From Desulforapulum autotrophicum HRM2 (GTDB taxonomy: Bacteria; Desulfobacterota; Desulfobacteria; Desulfobacterales; Desulfobacteraceae): a DNA stretch of 64,000 nucleotides. Numbering within the stretch: the first letter of the stretch is position 1; each line of letters begins with the position of its first letter. The notes below the pieces were generated by a model. The model searched no databases and was not told where the DNA came from. It saw nothing but the letters and a program-made list of their open reading frames with translations. Below, piece after piece: positions 35,962-44,669 of this stretch. A program made the position numbers and the translations under genes. The stretch spans positions 4,782,001 through 4,846,000 of the forward strand of contig NC_012108.1 in NCBI RefSeq assembly GCF_000020365.1. The letters run 5' to 3'.

Positions 35962-36912
35962 ATGCTGGAACCTATTAAAATCGGGATCAGTTCCTGTCTG
36001 CTGGGAAACAAGGTGCGATACGATGGCGGACACAGCCATGATCGTTTTCTCACACAGACCCTGGGTCTATTTACCGAATATGTCCCTGTGTGTCCGGAAG
36101 TTGAATGCGGGATGCCCACACCAAGGGAGGCGGTCCGACTGGTGGGAGATCCGGAGAATCCAAGACTGATGACCCAGAAAACGGCCGTGGATAAAACAGA
36201 CCAGATGAACGTCTGGATCAAAGGTCGTCTGGAGGAACTGGCCAGGGAAGATCTATGCGGTTTTATTTTCAGAAGCAAATCGCCCAGCAGCGGGTTGTAC
36301 CGTATCAGGGTTTATGGTGAGGACGGCAGCATCACAAAAAACGGCACAGGACTCTTTGCACGTGCTTTCACCAAGGCCTTTCCAAGGGTACCGGTTGAAG
36401 AGGCCGGCCGCCTGAATGACCCGAAGTTAAGGGAAAGTTTCATTGAAAATATTTTTTCCCTTCAACGATGGCGAAAGCTTTGCAGTCAGAATATGACCTT
36501 GGGAGGTCTTGTGGACTTCCATACCCAGAATAAGTTGCTGATACTTTCCCATAACCAGGGGCTATACAGACAGATGGGTAAACTTGTCGCCCACGGGAAA
36601 GACGTTGATATTGATCAGTTGTTTGACATGTATGAGGAGCTTCTCCTAAAGGCATTAAGTCTTCAAACCACATTAAAAAAAAATATTAATGTCCTGCAAC
36701 ACATCTTGGGATATTTCAAAAAAGACCTCAGCAATGATGAAAAACAGGAACTGCTGACAATTATTGACAAATACAGATCCGGTTATGTTCCTTTAATCGT
36801 GCCCATTACCCTGATAAAGCATTATGTGATGAAATATGATCAGCCCTGGTTGAAGATCCAGACCTATTTGAATCCCCACCCATTTGAACTCAAGTTAAGA
36901 AATTATTTTTAA
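35962..36912 (+). CDS. DUF523 / DUF1722 (YbgA-type) two-domain protein
   Basis: 316 residues. The N-terminal DUF523 domain has GISSCLLGNKVRYDGGHSHD and VCPEVECGMPTPREAVRLV; the C-terminal DUF1722 (YbgA-like) domain begins about residue 200 with FHTQNKLLILSHNQGLYRQM. The pair is commonly fused and is a cytoplasmic protein of unclear function, sometimes linked to photolyase genes. The start follows AGGAGG. No photolyase gene is nearby. Confidence 0.9.
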   Translation: MLEPIKIGISSCLLGNKVRYDGGHSHDRFLTQTLGLFTEYVPVCPEVECGMPTPREAVRLVGDPENPRLMTQKTAVDKTDQMNVWIKGRLEELAREDLCGFIFRSKSPSSGLYRIRVYGEDGSITKNGTGLFARAFTKAFPRVPVEEAGRLNDPKLRESFIENIFSLQRWRKLCSQNMTLGGLVDFHTQNKLLILSHNQGLYRQMGKLVAHGKDVDIDQLFDMYEELLLKALSLQTTLKKNINVLQHILGYFKKDLSNDEKQELLTIIDKYRSGYVPLIVPITLIKHYVMKYDQPWLKIQTYLNPHPFELKLRNYF

Positions 36913-36999
36913 TCCAACAATATAGGGGGCAGCTGTCATCATAAAGCTGTCCAGCAATACCTGCATCAACAACGGCATGAAACCTGTTAAGATCAACAA

Positions 37000-37018
37000 C
37001 CTCCGGCAGAGCCGGAGG
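37000..37018. other. GC-rich hairpin between convergent genes
   Basis: CCTCCGGC-AGA-GCCGGAGG forms a perfect 8-bp stem with a 3-base loop, 1 base before the stop codon of the minus-strand activase gene. Neither side has a clear T tract, so terminator activity is uncertain; it may be a bidirectional weak terminator. Confidence 0.5.
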
Positions 37019-37019
37019 C

Positions 37020-37787
37020 TTATAGTTTTGATGCCAATACCGCAGCGCCAATGGCACCATTTTCCTGGGGATACGCCCCGACAAATAGTTTCATCCCGAT
37101 ATGCTTTTCAAGGGCTGCCACCATGCCGACATTTCTGGCAACCCCGCCTGTCATGACAACAGGGGCCTTGATTTTGACTTTCCTAGCTAAAATGGCCACA
37201 CGGGCGGCTGCAGATTCGTGGATACCGGCGATAATGTCCTCTCTGTTTTCCTGGTTTGCAATCATAGAAATGACTTCGGATTCAGCAAATACCGTGCAGA
37301 TACTACTGATTTTAGCGGGTTTTTCAGCCCTGAGGCTGAAGTCTCCCAGTTGATCTAATTCCACTTCCATGGCATTGGCCATGACCTCAAGGAATCGGCC
37401 TGTTCCGGCAGCACATTTATCGTTCATGGCAAAATTTACCACCTGTCCGGATGCGTCCAGCAGAATGGCTTTGCTGTCCTGGCCGCCCACATCAATAATA
37501 CCCCGGATCTCTGGATTCATAAAATAGGCACCAACACCATGGCAAATAATCTCTGTCAACGCTTTATCTGCAAATGTCACACTGGCACGGCCATAACCCG
37601 TTGAAATGATCGCAGCAACATTATTTTTTCTGATTTTTGTTTTTTCCAGGAGTGCATCAAAGACCTTTAGCGCCGCATTCAAGTGGTTGTAGCCGGTCTT
37701 TATAATGAGCGTGTCAATGAGCTTTCCATCTTCGATCAAAGCGGCTTTGGCAGTGATCGAACCAATATCAATTCCAGCATAAATCAT
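37020..37787 (-). CDS. 2-hydroxyacyl-CoA dehydratase activase (HgdC/BcrA-D family)
   Basis: 255 residues of the ASKHA ATPase fold: YAGIDIGSITAKAALIEDG, ISTGYGRASV, GGQDSKAILLD and MTGGVARNVGM. The two cysteines that hold the shared 4Fe-4S cluster are in NDKCAAGTGRF and SSICTVFAESEV. It hydrolyses ATP to inject one electron into the dehydratase. The ATG at 37787 follows AAGGAG. It is the last gene of the dehydratase operon. Confidence 0.94.
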   Translation of the reverse strand: MIYAGIDIGSITAKAALIEDGKLIDTLIIKTGYNHLNAALKVFDALLEKTKIRKNNVAAIISTGYGRASVTFADKALTEIICHGVGAYFMNPEIRGIIDVGGQDSKAILLDASGQVVNFAMNDKCAAGTGRFLEVMANAMEVELDQLGDFSLRAEKPAKISSICTVFAESEVISMIANQENREDIIAGIHESAAARVAILARKVKIKAPVVMTGGVARNVGMVAALEKHIGMKLFVGAYPQENGAIGAAVLASKL

Positions 37788-37820
37788 ATGGTTATTGCTC
37801 CTTTTAGACCAACGTTCATC

Positions 37821-39050
37821 TTATCCCTTGTTTTGTTTTATGATTTCCATAAATGCATCAATTCGGGTTTCCACCTGGGACTGTGAAAAATTTCTTGGAT
37901 CCACCATATCCGCCTCAATCATGAGAACCGGAATGCCAGCCTTTTCCTGGACAATCCCCATGATATCCAATTGCCCAAAGGAGTATGGTTTGCAGGATCT
38001 GTTGGAGTGCATGACAAATCCGTCAACATCGTAGAATTTAATCATCTCCAACACCTGATCAGCCATCTGATCCACACCAATGTTAAGATAAATCCGTGTG
38101 TATGCCTCTGCCATGGAATCCAGGAACCGGTTTTCATCAATATATTTAATGGTTCCACACCAGGCCGACGTATAGGTATCTGCCACAAGGCAGGCATTGT
38201 GTTCGGAAAATTTGCCGGACAGCCATTTGAGTTGATACCAGATCGGCAGGTTATCCCACAAGAGTCTGTATCGTTCACCAGGAACAACGCTGATACCATT
38301 CTGGATTCGCTCTTCCATTTCCTGGACAAGTTCCGTGTAAAAATCCACGGCGATCTGGGTTCCCCTCAAGGTTACAATCAGGGCAAGAAAAAAGAAAGCA
38401 TCAAATGCAGACATGGGAGAGGGTTTATGGGCCGTTGTATTGAGGACTTTCTGCCAGAGTTTTTGTCCTTCAAGGGACAATTTGCCGACAGTGGCCATCT
38501 TTTCATGGTTGAATTTTCTTTTGGTTACGACTTCAAGAAATGCAATGTATTCATCAATCTGGGCTCTGACATATTTTGCAATTTCAGGGGTGTAACCGGT
38601 ATGGCAGATGGGGGTGTCCAGTATGAACAAGGGGACATTATAGAATCTTGCCTGAACCTCATACCACTTTAAAACAGTCCCGCAGATATTGTTACAGCAG
38701 ATCAGCATATCCGGTTTGGGCAGACCGCCGAGGGGCCCGCCCTTTACAACGGAACACGATATATCGGCCCTTGCATAGGAACAAAGATCTGTGCTGTACC
38801 CCATCTCCTCAGCTTTAGTGCAAAGATCTTCACCCATTTTTGCAGAACCGATCATGGCGGCATGGTTTTCCGGATAGACCGGGATAATGTCCATGGCAAG
38901 CAACGGCTCCACAGGACCACCCGATGTAATCCAGGCAACGCGTTTATTGTTCTGTCCTGCAGACAGGGCATCAATATAATATGCCGTCATGAGGTCCCGC
39001 ATTTTTTTTGCGGATTTCATTTTTGCTTTTTGTGCAGATGGATCTGACAT
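37821..39050 (-). CDS. 2-hydroxyacyl-CoA dehydratase / benzoyl-CoA reductase-like subunit
   Basis: 409 residues. RVAWITSGGPVEPLLAMDII, DICSYARADI-like LCSYARADISCSVVKGG, LICCNNICGTVLKW, and VDGFVMHSNRSCKPYSFGQ are the cysteine motifs of HgdB/FldC-type and BcrB/C-type iron-sulfur subunits. It forms the catalytic heterodimer with the next subunit. The ATG at 39050 has GAGGAA upstream. Substrate class (hydroxyacyl-CoA versus aromatic) is not readable. Confidence 0.9.
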   Translation of the reverse strand: MSDPSAQKAKMKSAKKMRDLMTAYYIDALSAGQNNKRVAWITSGGPVEPLLAMDIIPVYPENHAAMIGSAKMGEDLCTKAEEMGYSTDLCSYARADISCSVVKGGPLGGLPKPDMLICCNNICGTVLKWYEVQARFYNVPLFILDTPICHTGYTPEIAKYVRAQIDEYIAFLEVVTKRKFNHEKMATVGKLSLEGQKLWQKVLNTTAHKPSPMSAFDAFFFLALIVTLRGTQIAVDFYTELVQEMEERIQNGISVVPGERYRLLWDNLPIWYQLKWLSGKFSEHNACLVADTYTSAWCGTIKYIDENRFLDSMAEAYTRIYLNIGVDQMADQVLEMIKFYDVDGFVMHSNRSCKPYSFGQLDIMGIVQEKAGIPVLMIEADMVDPRNFSQSQVETRIDAFMEIIKQNKG

Positions 39051-39065
39051 GGAAAGATTCCTCGA

Positions 39066-40178
39066 TTATATCATGTGAATAAAAGTTTCAAGGCGGGTGG
39101 AAAGTTGACCTAAATTTTCCTGCTGATCATCCATTTCAATGAGCATATTTTTAATCCCTTCATTATCAAGGAATTCCTTTAGGTAAGGATAATCAAAGGC
39201 ATGGGGGTCACAAAATTTCAACAGCATGAACACAACCCCGTCCGCCTTGTTTTCCCTGGCAAGGGCAACAATATTTTCACCACGGACCACGGGATTCATA
39301 TGCTTTGCAGGGCAGACAATGCGATCCATGTACCGTTCTGCAATGGCTGTAATGGGGTCTTTATTTTCAAGTATCCGGCCTTCAAACCATCTCTGGCCCG
39401 TGCACAGATCATCGCCCACAATAACGGCCCCCGAGGTTTCAAGCATGGCATAGATGCCTGGAGAATCACAGATTGAGCCGGAAAGGACAATCCGTTTTGC
39501 TCTGGATTCAGGCGGACTGGTTTTCTCAAGGGTTTCAACAATGAGGGGCAACAATCTGGCAACCTCATCCCGGTCCATCACCATGGCACCTTTCACGATG
39601 GAATAAAGATCTTCGCCTTTCAGGATCCCCGGATTCCGGGACTGAAGCTGATATAATTTTGAAAGATGGGAACGGATCAGATTAAATGTTGAAATGGATC
39701 TGTTAAGATCGTCATCGGTGATGGTCGTTCCGGCAGCCCTTTCAAGATCCGTTTTAAACCGATTCAGCACATCCTTCATATAGATCTTCGCACTCTGGGT
39801 ATTGAGTTTAACCGGCAGCACCACATCCCAGAAAAGATCATACTTTCCTTTCATGCGCCAGATGTCACTGAGGCGCTGAATGGAGTCACAGGTGTGGGGA
39901 AAAACCGTCCCATCCAGAAAATCAAGTCGCCCGGACAGGCTGTCTTCCAGAACACCCCTCACCAGGGAGCAGCAATATGTCTGGAGATGATCTTCAGCCA
40001 GGATAATATCAGACTTGGATGAAAACAGTCGCATGGGATGGAACCCTGCCGCATATATCAGTTCTTCAGGCGCATAGGAACACAGATATCCGACAATTTT
40101 CTCGTGACTTTTCTTGATATTTGAAGCCAAGGTGGGAATATCTTTAATGGCATCCCGAAAAATTTTAATTTCTTCCAT
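39066..40178 (-). CDS. 2-hydroxyacyl-CoA dehydratase / benzoyl-CoA reductase-like subunit
   Basis: 370 residues. VGYLCSYAPEELIYAAGFHP, CSLVRGVLEDSLSG, PHTCDSIQRL and VFMLLKFCDPHAFDYPYLK give the typical cluster cysteines of the second subunit of the family. It precedes the other subunit by 15 bases; both and the activase share one transcription unit. The divergent TetR-family gene is a likely regulator. Confidence 0.9.
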   Translation of the reverse strand: MEEIKIFRDAIKDIPTLASNIKKSHEKIVGYLCSYAPEELIYAAGFHPMRLFSSKSDIILAEDHLQTYCCSLVRGVLEDSLSGRLDFLDGTVFPHTCDSIQRLSDIWRMKGKYDLFWDVVLPVKLNTQSAKIYMKDVLNRFKTDLERAAGTTITDDDLNRSISTFNLIRSHLSKLYQLQSRNPGILKGEDLYSIVKGAMVMDRDEVARLLPLIVETLEKTSPPESRAKRIVLSGSICDSPGIYAMLETSGAVIVGDDLCTGQRWFEGRILENKDPITAIAERYMDRIVCPAKHMNPVVRGENIVALARENKADGVVFMLLKFCDPHAFDYPYLKEFLDNEGIKNMLIEMDDQQENLGQLSTRLETFIHMI

Positions 40179-40320
40179 GGGTTAAATTACTCCTGTATGT
40201 TCCATTTATTGTCCTTCGGTTTCTATAACGAACTGCGGTCGGGATGTCAACCACTGCTTGTATATTCTTTAAACCCATGGTATCCAGTACTTTAATTTAT
40301 CAACACAGCTTTGGGAAAAT

Positions 40321-40938
40321 ATGGAAAAAAACAATACACTCATCAAATTAAAGGAAAAAGAACGGGAGTTAAGACAGGTCCTCATTATTGAAGCTGCCCG
40401 GGAAGTTTTCGGACAAAAGACCTATGACAAGGCCAGCATGGCTGAAATAGCAAAGGCTGCCGGAATCTCAAAATCTTCCATCTACACCTATTTTAACAGC
40501 CAGGAAGAATTATACGCCCAGATTGCATATCAGGATGCCTGTAAATTCATAAAAGAGTTGAACAACAGGATCCTGTCCGCAGGCCCGGATCCTGTCCGAG
40601 CCGCCATTGATTATTTTTTGGATTTTTATATTGAGAACGCCTCACAATGGCGAATGGTCACCCACTTTGCCCTCCATGGAAACAACGAGATGGGTGCCGT
40701 TGAACAACTCAATAAAACGGGCCGGGAGCTCATGGATGTTTTTGAAATGATGTTTGTCCAGGCCGGCTGCACGTCAAACACCAGGATTATGGCACACACC
40801 CTTTTTGCATGTCTTTCAGGTATTTTAATTGCCTTTAGGAACTATCCTGGAAGATCAGAGAAAGACCGCATTACCCACATGAAAAAAATCGGTTCAAGAA
40901 TAGAAGGCCTGATCAACATTTATATTTCAAATGGATAG
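40321..40938 (+). CDS. TetR-family transcriptional regulator
   Basis: 205 residues: N-terminal HTH with ILIIEAAREVFGQKTYDKAS then MAEIAKAAGISKSSIYTYF, and a helical ligand domain with a C-terminal TetR_C-like segment. It is divergent from the 2-hydroxyacyl-CoA dehydratase operon with about 140 bases between, so it probably responds to a related acyl-CoA or acid. No palindromic operator was obvious in the gap. Confidence 0.9.
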   Translation: MEKNNTLIKLKEKERELRQVLIIEAAREVFGQKTYDKASMAEIAKAAGISKSSIYTYFNSQEELYAQIAYQDACKFIKELNNRILSAGPDPVRAAIDYFLDFYIENASQWRMVTHFALHGNNEMGAVEQLNKTGRELMDVFEMMFVQAGCTSNTRIMAHTLFACLSGILIAFRNYPGRSEKDRITHMKKIGSRIEGLINIYISNG

Positions 40939-40980
40939 CTGCAACTTATCGGAATTGATCATTCTTATTTTTTTTTATAT

Positions 40981-41189
40981 GAAACTCGCTTCGACCGGCC
41001 GGCGGAAACGGGTGTTGCCCTTCACTCATTCTCGCAGGCCGTCCATGGCCTGCTCCGAGGGAAATGGCAACTCCTTGAACCTCGTGTCCACCGTTGCCAT
41101 TTAACCCGTTCAGGGCAACACCCGTTCCCGCCCGCCTACTACTGTCGAGTTTCATGCTTCGTTGTGCCCGCCAGGACATGTGGGTTTAT
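40981..41189 (+). repeat. Structured cruciform repeat (family L), copy 1
   Basis: 173 bp core (40981-41153). Nested inverted repeats: P1 GAAACTCG (40981-40988)/CGAGTTTC (41146-41153); P2 AACGGGTGTTGCCC (41007-41020)/GGGCAACACCCGTT (41113-41126); P3 CTCGCAGGCC (41031-41040) with GGCCTGCTCCGAG (41047-41059); P4 AAATGGCAAC (41062-41071)/GTTGCCATTT (41093-41102). The result is a long stem closing two internal hairpins. It has a tail ATGCTTCGTTGTGCCC that is shared with family S. A family S unit follows directly at 41190. A second copy is at 43959. Confidence 0.85.
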
Positions 41190-41280
41190 ATGAAACACCC
41201 ACCAAAGCATTAACATTGGCGGAGTTTCCATATTCGTTGTTGCCAGATGCCATCCCTCGCTCCGGCCGTGCCGGTTATAA
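41190..41280 (+). repeat. Short hairpin repeat (family S) unit
   Basis: Begins ATGAAACACCCACCAAAGCA and ends CTCGCTCCGGCCGTGCCGG, TTATAA. It directly follows the family L copy. The final TTATAA supplies the stop codon (TAA at 41275-41277 on the minus strand) of the thioesterase gene that ends inside it. Confidence 0.8.
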
Positions 41281-41673
41281 AAAACCAAGCTCTGGAATGG
41301 GCATGAGCTTTTTGTTGGATCCAAGACAGACAAGCTCCAGGGTGCAGGTCACCGCAGGTTTCCTGCCTTCAGGCCGCCAGGCTTCATGGAAGAAAACCAC
41401 CCGGTAGTCACCCTCTTTTTTCCAGGTGGTTCGAATTTCCAGCAGATCACCAAAAACGGCCCCGTCGTGGTAGCCCATGGAGAGTTTGTAAACGGCAAAA
41501 CCAATACCATGGGTGTGCCACATGTCAGCAAGGTTTTTGATTCCGATGATATCTTCCCTGGCCCGTTCAAAGAATTTCAAATAATTGGCGTGGTAGACAA
41601 CACCTGAGTGATCAGTGTCCTCATAGTAAACCTGTGCTGAAAAAAGATGGGGCTGGGTTTCTGCGTCATTCAT
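41275..41673 (-). CDS. YbgC-type acyl-CoA thioesterase
   Basis: 132 residues with the hot-dog fold motif VYYEDTDHSGVVYHANYLKF, where the Asp is catalytic in 4-hydroxybenzoyl-CoA/YbgC thioesterases. It hydrolyses acyl-CoA, here perhaps a product of the nearby acyl-CoA pathway. The start (ATG at 41673) has CAGGAC upstream. The last codons and the stop lie within the family S repeat, so the C-terminus may have been altered by the insertion. Confidence 0.87.
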   Translation of the reverse strand: MNDAETQPHLFSAQVYYEDTDHSGVVYHANYLKFFERAREDIIGIKNLADMWHTHGIGFAVYKLSMGYHDGAVFGDLLEIRTTWKKEGDYRVVFFHEAWRPEGRKPAVTCTLELVCLGSNKKLMPIPELGFL

Positions 41674-41855
41674 GGTTTGTGTCCTGTAAAATTAAATTCA
41701 GGCTTCTTTATACAGACCGCGCCAACGCTTTTCAAGGTCTTATGGATAAATCCGGAGGTTTGTTCGGCAAACCACAAACCGGGTTCTTCAATGGCAGCCA
41801 ACCGTTTAAGATGTTTGGCCATGTTCAGAGCCTGCCTGAATTCAGCCGGGGTCAT
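41670..41855 (-). CDS. Small hypothetical protein coupled to thioesterase
   Basis: 61 residues (MTPAEFRQALNMAKHLKRLA...), hydrophilic, no membrane segment. Its stop overlaps the thioesterase start by 4 bases (ATGA), and AAGG lies before the ATG. A run of five G's just upstream could be a frameshift that cut off a longer N-terminus (an in-other-frame MSLFFAIGTPLG precedes it). Reality uncertain; no domain recognised. Confidence 0.45.
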   Translation of the reverse strand: MTPAEFRQALNMAKHLKRLAAIEEPGLWFAEQTSGFIHKTLKSVGAVCIKKPEFNFTGHKP

Positions 41856-42019
41856 CGGCCTTAAAAGCTGTTTGATCCCCCAAGGGGGTTCCTATGGCAA
41901 AGAAAAGGCTCATATGTTTACAGAATCAGGGTAATAGTCTGGTTTCAAATTCATAAACTCATTTTTAAAAATGCCATGTCCTGATTCTAAAACTGTTTGA
42001 CCGGCACTTTTGGGATTCA

Positions 42020-42537
42020 TCACAAAACAGGCCACTGGTCGTTCCAGGGACGCATCTTTTCATAGGCCCTTGCAGCCTGAAGCACAAGATCATCGGCATG
42101 ACAGGCACCCACGATTTGAAGCCTCACCGGCAACCCGTTTTCAGTGAACCCTGCAGGAACAGAGGCGGCAGGATGACCGGAAAGATTAAAGGGATAGGTA
42201 AATGCAACCGCACCCAGAAGAGGGATGGGTTGACCACCAATGATATCAGGGGGAGGACCTTCTGCTGCAAAAGGCTCAGACGGCATGGTGGGGGTGAGCA
42301 GCAGATCAAATTTCTGGAAAAAAGTCAAAAGCCGCTGGTTCAATGTCCACCTTAATGCCTGGATTTGAGTGAGTTCCTTTACGGATCGGATGGATCCCCC
42401 TGCATCGTTCCCGGTACAAAGCGGCACAATCCCCCTGCCACAGCAGCTGCCGACCCGCCGCTGGAGCCGCCCGGGGTCCGTTCCAAATGCCACGGATTCC
42501 GGGTAATACCATGGAGCCTGTTTTTGGAAAATCCGGT
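42020..42537 (-). pseudogene. Amidase (GatA-like) pseudogene, truncated and frameshifted
   Basis: Read on the minus strand, the piece begins [20 protein letters not shown], the amidase signature (Ser-cisSer-Lys family), followed by AAAVAGG. A -1 frameshift at the G run at 42431-42435 then moves the reading to [17 protein letters not shown] and runs on to the C-terminus (HPAASVPAGFTENGLPVRLQ). The N-terminal ~130-150 residues with the catalytic Lys are missing; the 5' end abuts the AtoE-like stop codon. So it is a decayed gene, possibly an ancestral partner of the carrier. Confidence 0.82.
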
Positions 42538-43869
42538 CTATAAAAACACCAGCACAAGGGAAATCACAGCCCCTCCCCATAAAAGCGCCACAACACAATA
42601 GCCCATGATATCTCGAATACCCAGCCCGGCAATACCAAGCAGGGGAAGCGCCCAGAAAGGTTGTATCATGTTCGTCCAGGCATCCCCCCAGGCGATGGCC
42701 ATGGCAGCCTTGCCAAGGGGAACCCCCAGGGCCTTTGCCGCCGGCATAACAATGGGTCCCTGAACAGCCCATTGTCCTCCCCCCGACGGTACAAAAAAAT
42801 TAACAATGCCAGCACTTAAAAAGGTAAAAAAAGGAAAGGTTGTGACGGTGGAAACCTGGACAAACCACTGACTGATGGACGATGCAAGACCCGAATGCAC
42901 CATCATCCCCATGATGCCGGCATAAAGTGGAAACTGCAGGACGATTCCAGTGGTGTTCTTGATGGCCTCATTGGCTGCCCTTAAAAAATTGGCCGGAGTT
43001 CCATGCAGGACGATGCCTGCAAAAAGGAAAATCAGGTTCACACTGTTCAGTCCTAATCTTCCACCATTAACGAAATAATAAACAATATAGGAGAAACCAA
43101 ACAGGCCAAGCAGCATGGAAACAACCACACTGTTTTCAAACTTTTCAGCAGGGGTTCTCACCTCTTGTTTATTCTCTTCCACCCCTTCAGCAGGGTTATC
43201 CAGCAATAGCGGGTCGATCTCAACAATTTCATCCGCATGGGGTGTCATCATCATATTAATGATGGGAAGGGAAACCAGAAGAATCCCGCAGATCAAAAGA
43301 TTCTGCCACGCAAAAATGGTCTCACCCACTGGAATAATCTCACCCCCTGTAATTTCAGACATAAAATTATCAGAAACCTGGGCAACCTTTAATGGAATGG
43401 AGCCTGAAAGCCCGGCATGCCATATCAGAAAACCCGAATAGGCTGAAGCCACCAGAAGGCCATAGTGAATCCCTTTAATCTTCCGGGCCATCTGCCGGGC
43501 AAGAAGTGCGCCCACGATCAATCCAAACCCCCAATTGATCCAGCAGGCCAAAAGCGCAATAAATGTGGTCATAAGGATGGCCTGGGAAGGAGTGCGGGCA
43601 AGACTTGAAAAGGCCTTTAGAACTGACGCCACCATCCGGGTTTTTGCAAGGGTATGACCGGTGACCAACACCAGAACCATCTGCATGGCAAAGGCCAACA
43701 GCTTCCAAAAGCCCTGTCCCCAGAATTTCACCATATCAATGGGTGACTGGCTTTGAAAGATAATACCCAAGAGAAAAACGACAAACGTGAGAATAACTGC
43801 AAACAAAAAAGCATCCGGTAGCCAACGACGAACAACTTTACTAAAAGAACCCGCTAATGCTCTGATCAC
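42538..43869 (-). CDS. atoE: AtoE-like short-chain fatty acid carrier
   Basis: 443 residues with about eleven membrane helices. SQAILMTTFIALLACWINWG, FGLIVGALLARQMARKIKG and FFVPSGGGQWAVQGPIVMPA are typical of AtoE. It imports short-chain fatty acids. The start is GTG at 43869 after GGGAGG (spacer about 7). Length equals AtoE of E. coli, so the abutting amidase remnant has not removed any of it. The atoDAB CoA-transferase and thiolase genes are absent. The thioesterase is in the same block. Confidence 0.85.
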   Translation of the reverse strand: MIRALAGSFSKVVRRWLPDAFLFAVILTFVVFLLGIIFQSQSPIDMVKFWGQGFWKLLAFAMQMVLVLVTGHTLAKTRMVASVLKAFSSLARTPSQAILMTTFIALLACWINWGFGLIVGALLARQMARKIKGIHYGLLVASAYSGFLIWHAGLSGSIPLKVAQVSDNFMSEITGGEIIPVGETIFAWQNLLICGILLVSLPIINMMMTPHADEIVEIDPLLLDNPAEGVEENKQEVRTPAEKFENSVVVSMLLGLFGFSYIVYYFVNGGRLGLNSVNLIFLFAGIVLHGTPANFLRAANEAIKNTTGIVLQFPLYAGIMGMMVHSGLASSISQWFVQVSTVTTFPFFTFLSAGIVNFFVPSGGGQWAVQGPIVMPAAKALGVPLGKAAMAIAWGDAWTNMIQPFWALPLLGIAGLGIRDIMGYCVVALLWGGAVISLVLVFL

Positions 43870-43958
43870 AAGAACCTCCCATTGTTTGGGTTAATGTTTC
43901 ACCTAAAAGTTGCATTTCTGATTTTTACTTTTAAACAAATATATTAGTTTTTTTATAA

Positions 43959-44182
43959 GAAACTCACTTCGACCGGCCGGCGGAAACGGGTGTTGCCCTT
44001 CACTCATTCTCGCAGGCCGTCCATGGCCTGCTCCGAGGAAAATGGCAACTCCTTGGGCGTCCATGCCCACCGTTGCCATTTAATCCGTTCAGTGCAACAC
44101 CCGTTCCCACCGGCCTAATACTGTCGAGTTTCATGCTTCGTCGTGCCCGGATAACATCTCTTGCTCCGGCCGTGCCGGTTAT
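43959..44182 (+). repeat. Structured cruciform repeat (family L), copy 2
   Basis: 174 bp core (43959-44132) in the same orientation as copy 1, with the same nested arms: GAAACTC/GAGTTTC, AACGGGTGTTGC/GCAACACCCGTT, CTCGCAGGCC/GGCCTGCTCCGAG, AAATGGCAAC/GTTGCCATTT. The tail (44133-44182) has ATGCTTCGTCGTGCCC and CTTGCTCCGGCCGTGCCGG, TTATA, as in family S. Together with copy 1 it brackets the thioesterase-amidase-atoE block as direct repeats. Confidence 0.85.
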
Positions 44183-44669
44183 ATCATTCAGTTGTGATGA
44201 GTTCTTCCAAGTTTACCGCTCACCGGAATAGTCCTAGGTTCAAAACCCAAAACCCTGGGGGAGCGCTATTTGACCGGATCGGCTGCGTTGCCGTGTATTT
44301 GCGGTGGGTGAATAGAGCCCCATGCCCGGCGTCTTGCATATCCAGCCAACGACCGCTTGCAACTTTTGGGTTTCACGCTTACTTGATGACACCATTTTGA
44401 GGGCTGACGGAAAAAACGGAGTCAAGCCCCGGTATAGACCTGCATGGAACAACTGGAAGATCAGCCCCTTATCGTACAAACCGCCAAGGAATTCAGGATC
44501 GCAAAGGATGGTAAAACAGATACACTATTATTTTCACAATGCCCTGTTTTTTTTTATTTTCTATGGGAAAAGAAGTCAATAAAGATTTTCGCAGATTGGA
44601 TTTCTTCGTTCCCACATTCAGCACCCTAAATCGGAAGCCATCATTTATGATCGCCCACAACAGGCGCTT
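44183..44669. other. Intergenic region with AAACCCAAAA inverted ends
   Basis: About 490 bases with no convincing gene. AAACCCAAAA near 44240 and TTTTGGGTTT near 44362 form a 10-bp inverted pair around about 115 bases, which may be the ends of another small mobile remnant. No target duplication was evident. Short frames here have no ribosome site. Confidence 0.35.

Noticed and set aside
44161-44582. Hypothetical genes between family L copy 2 and the RND gene
   Set aside because: Short frames run across repeat tails and an inverted repeat, with poor codon structure and no ribosome sites.
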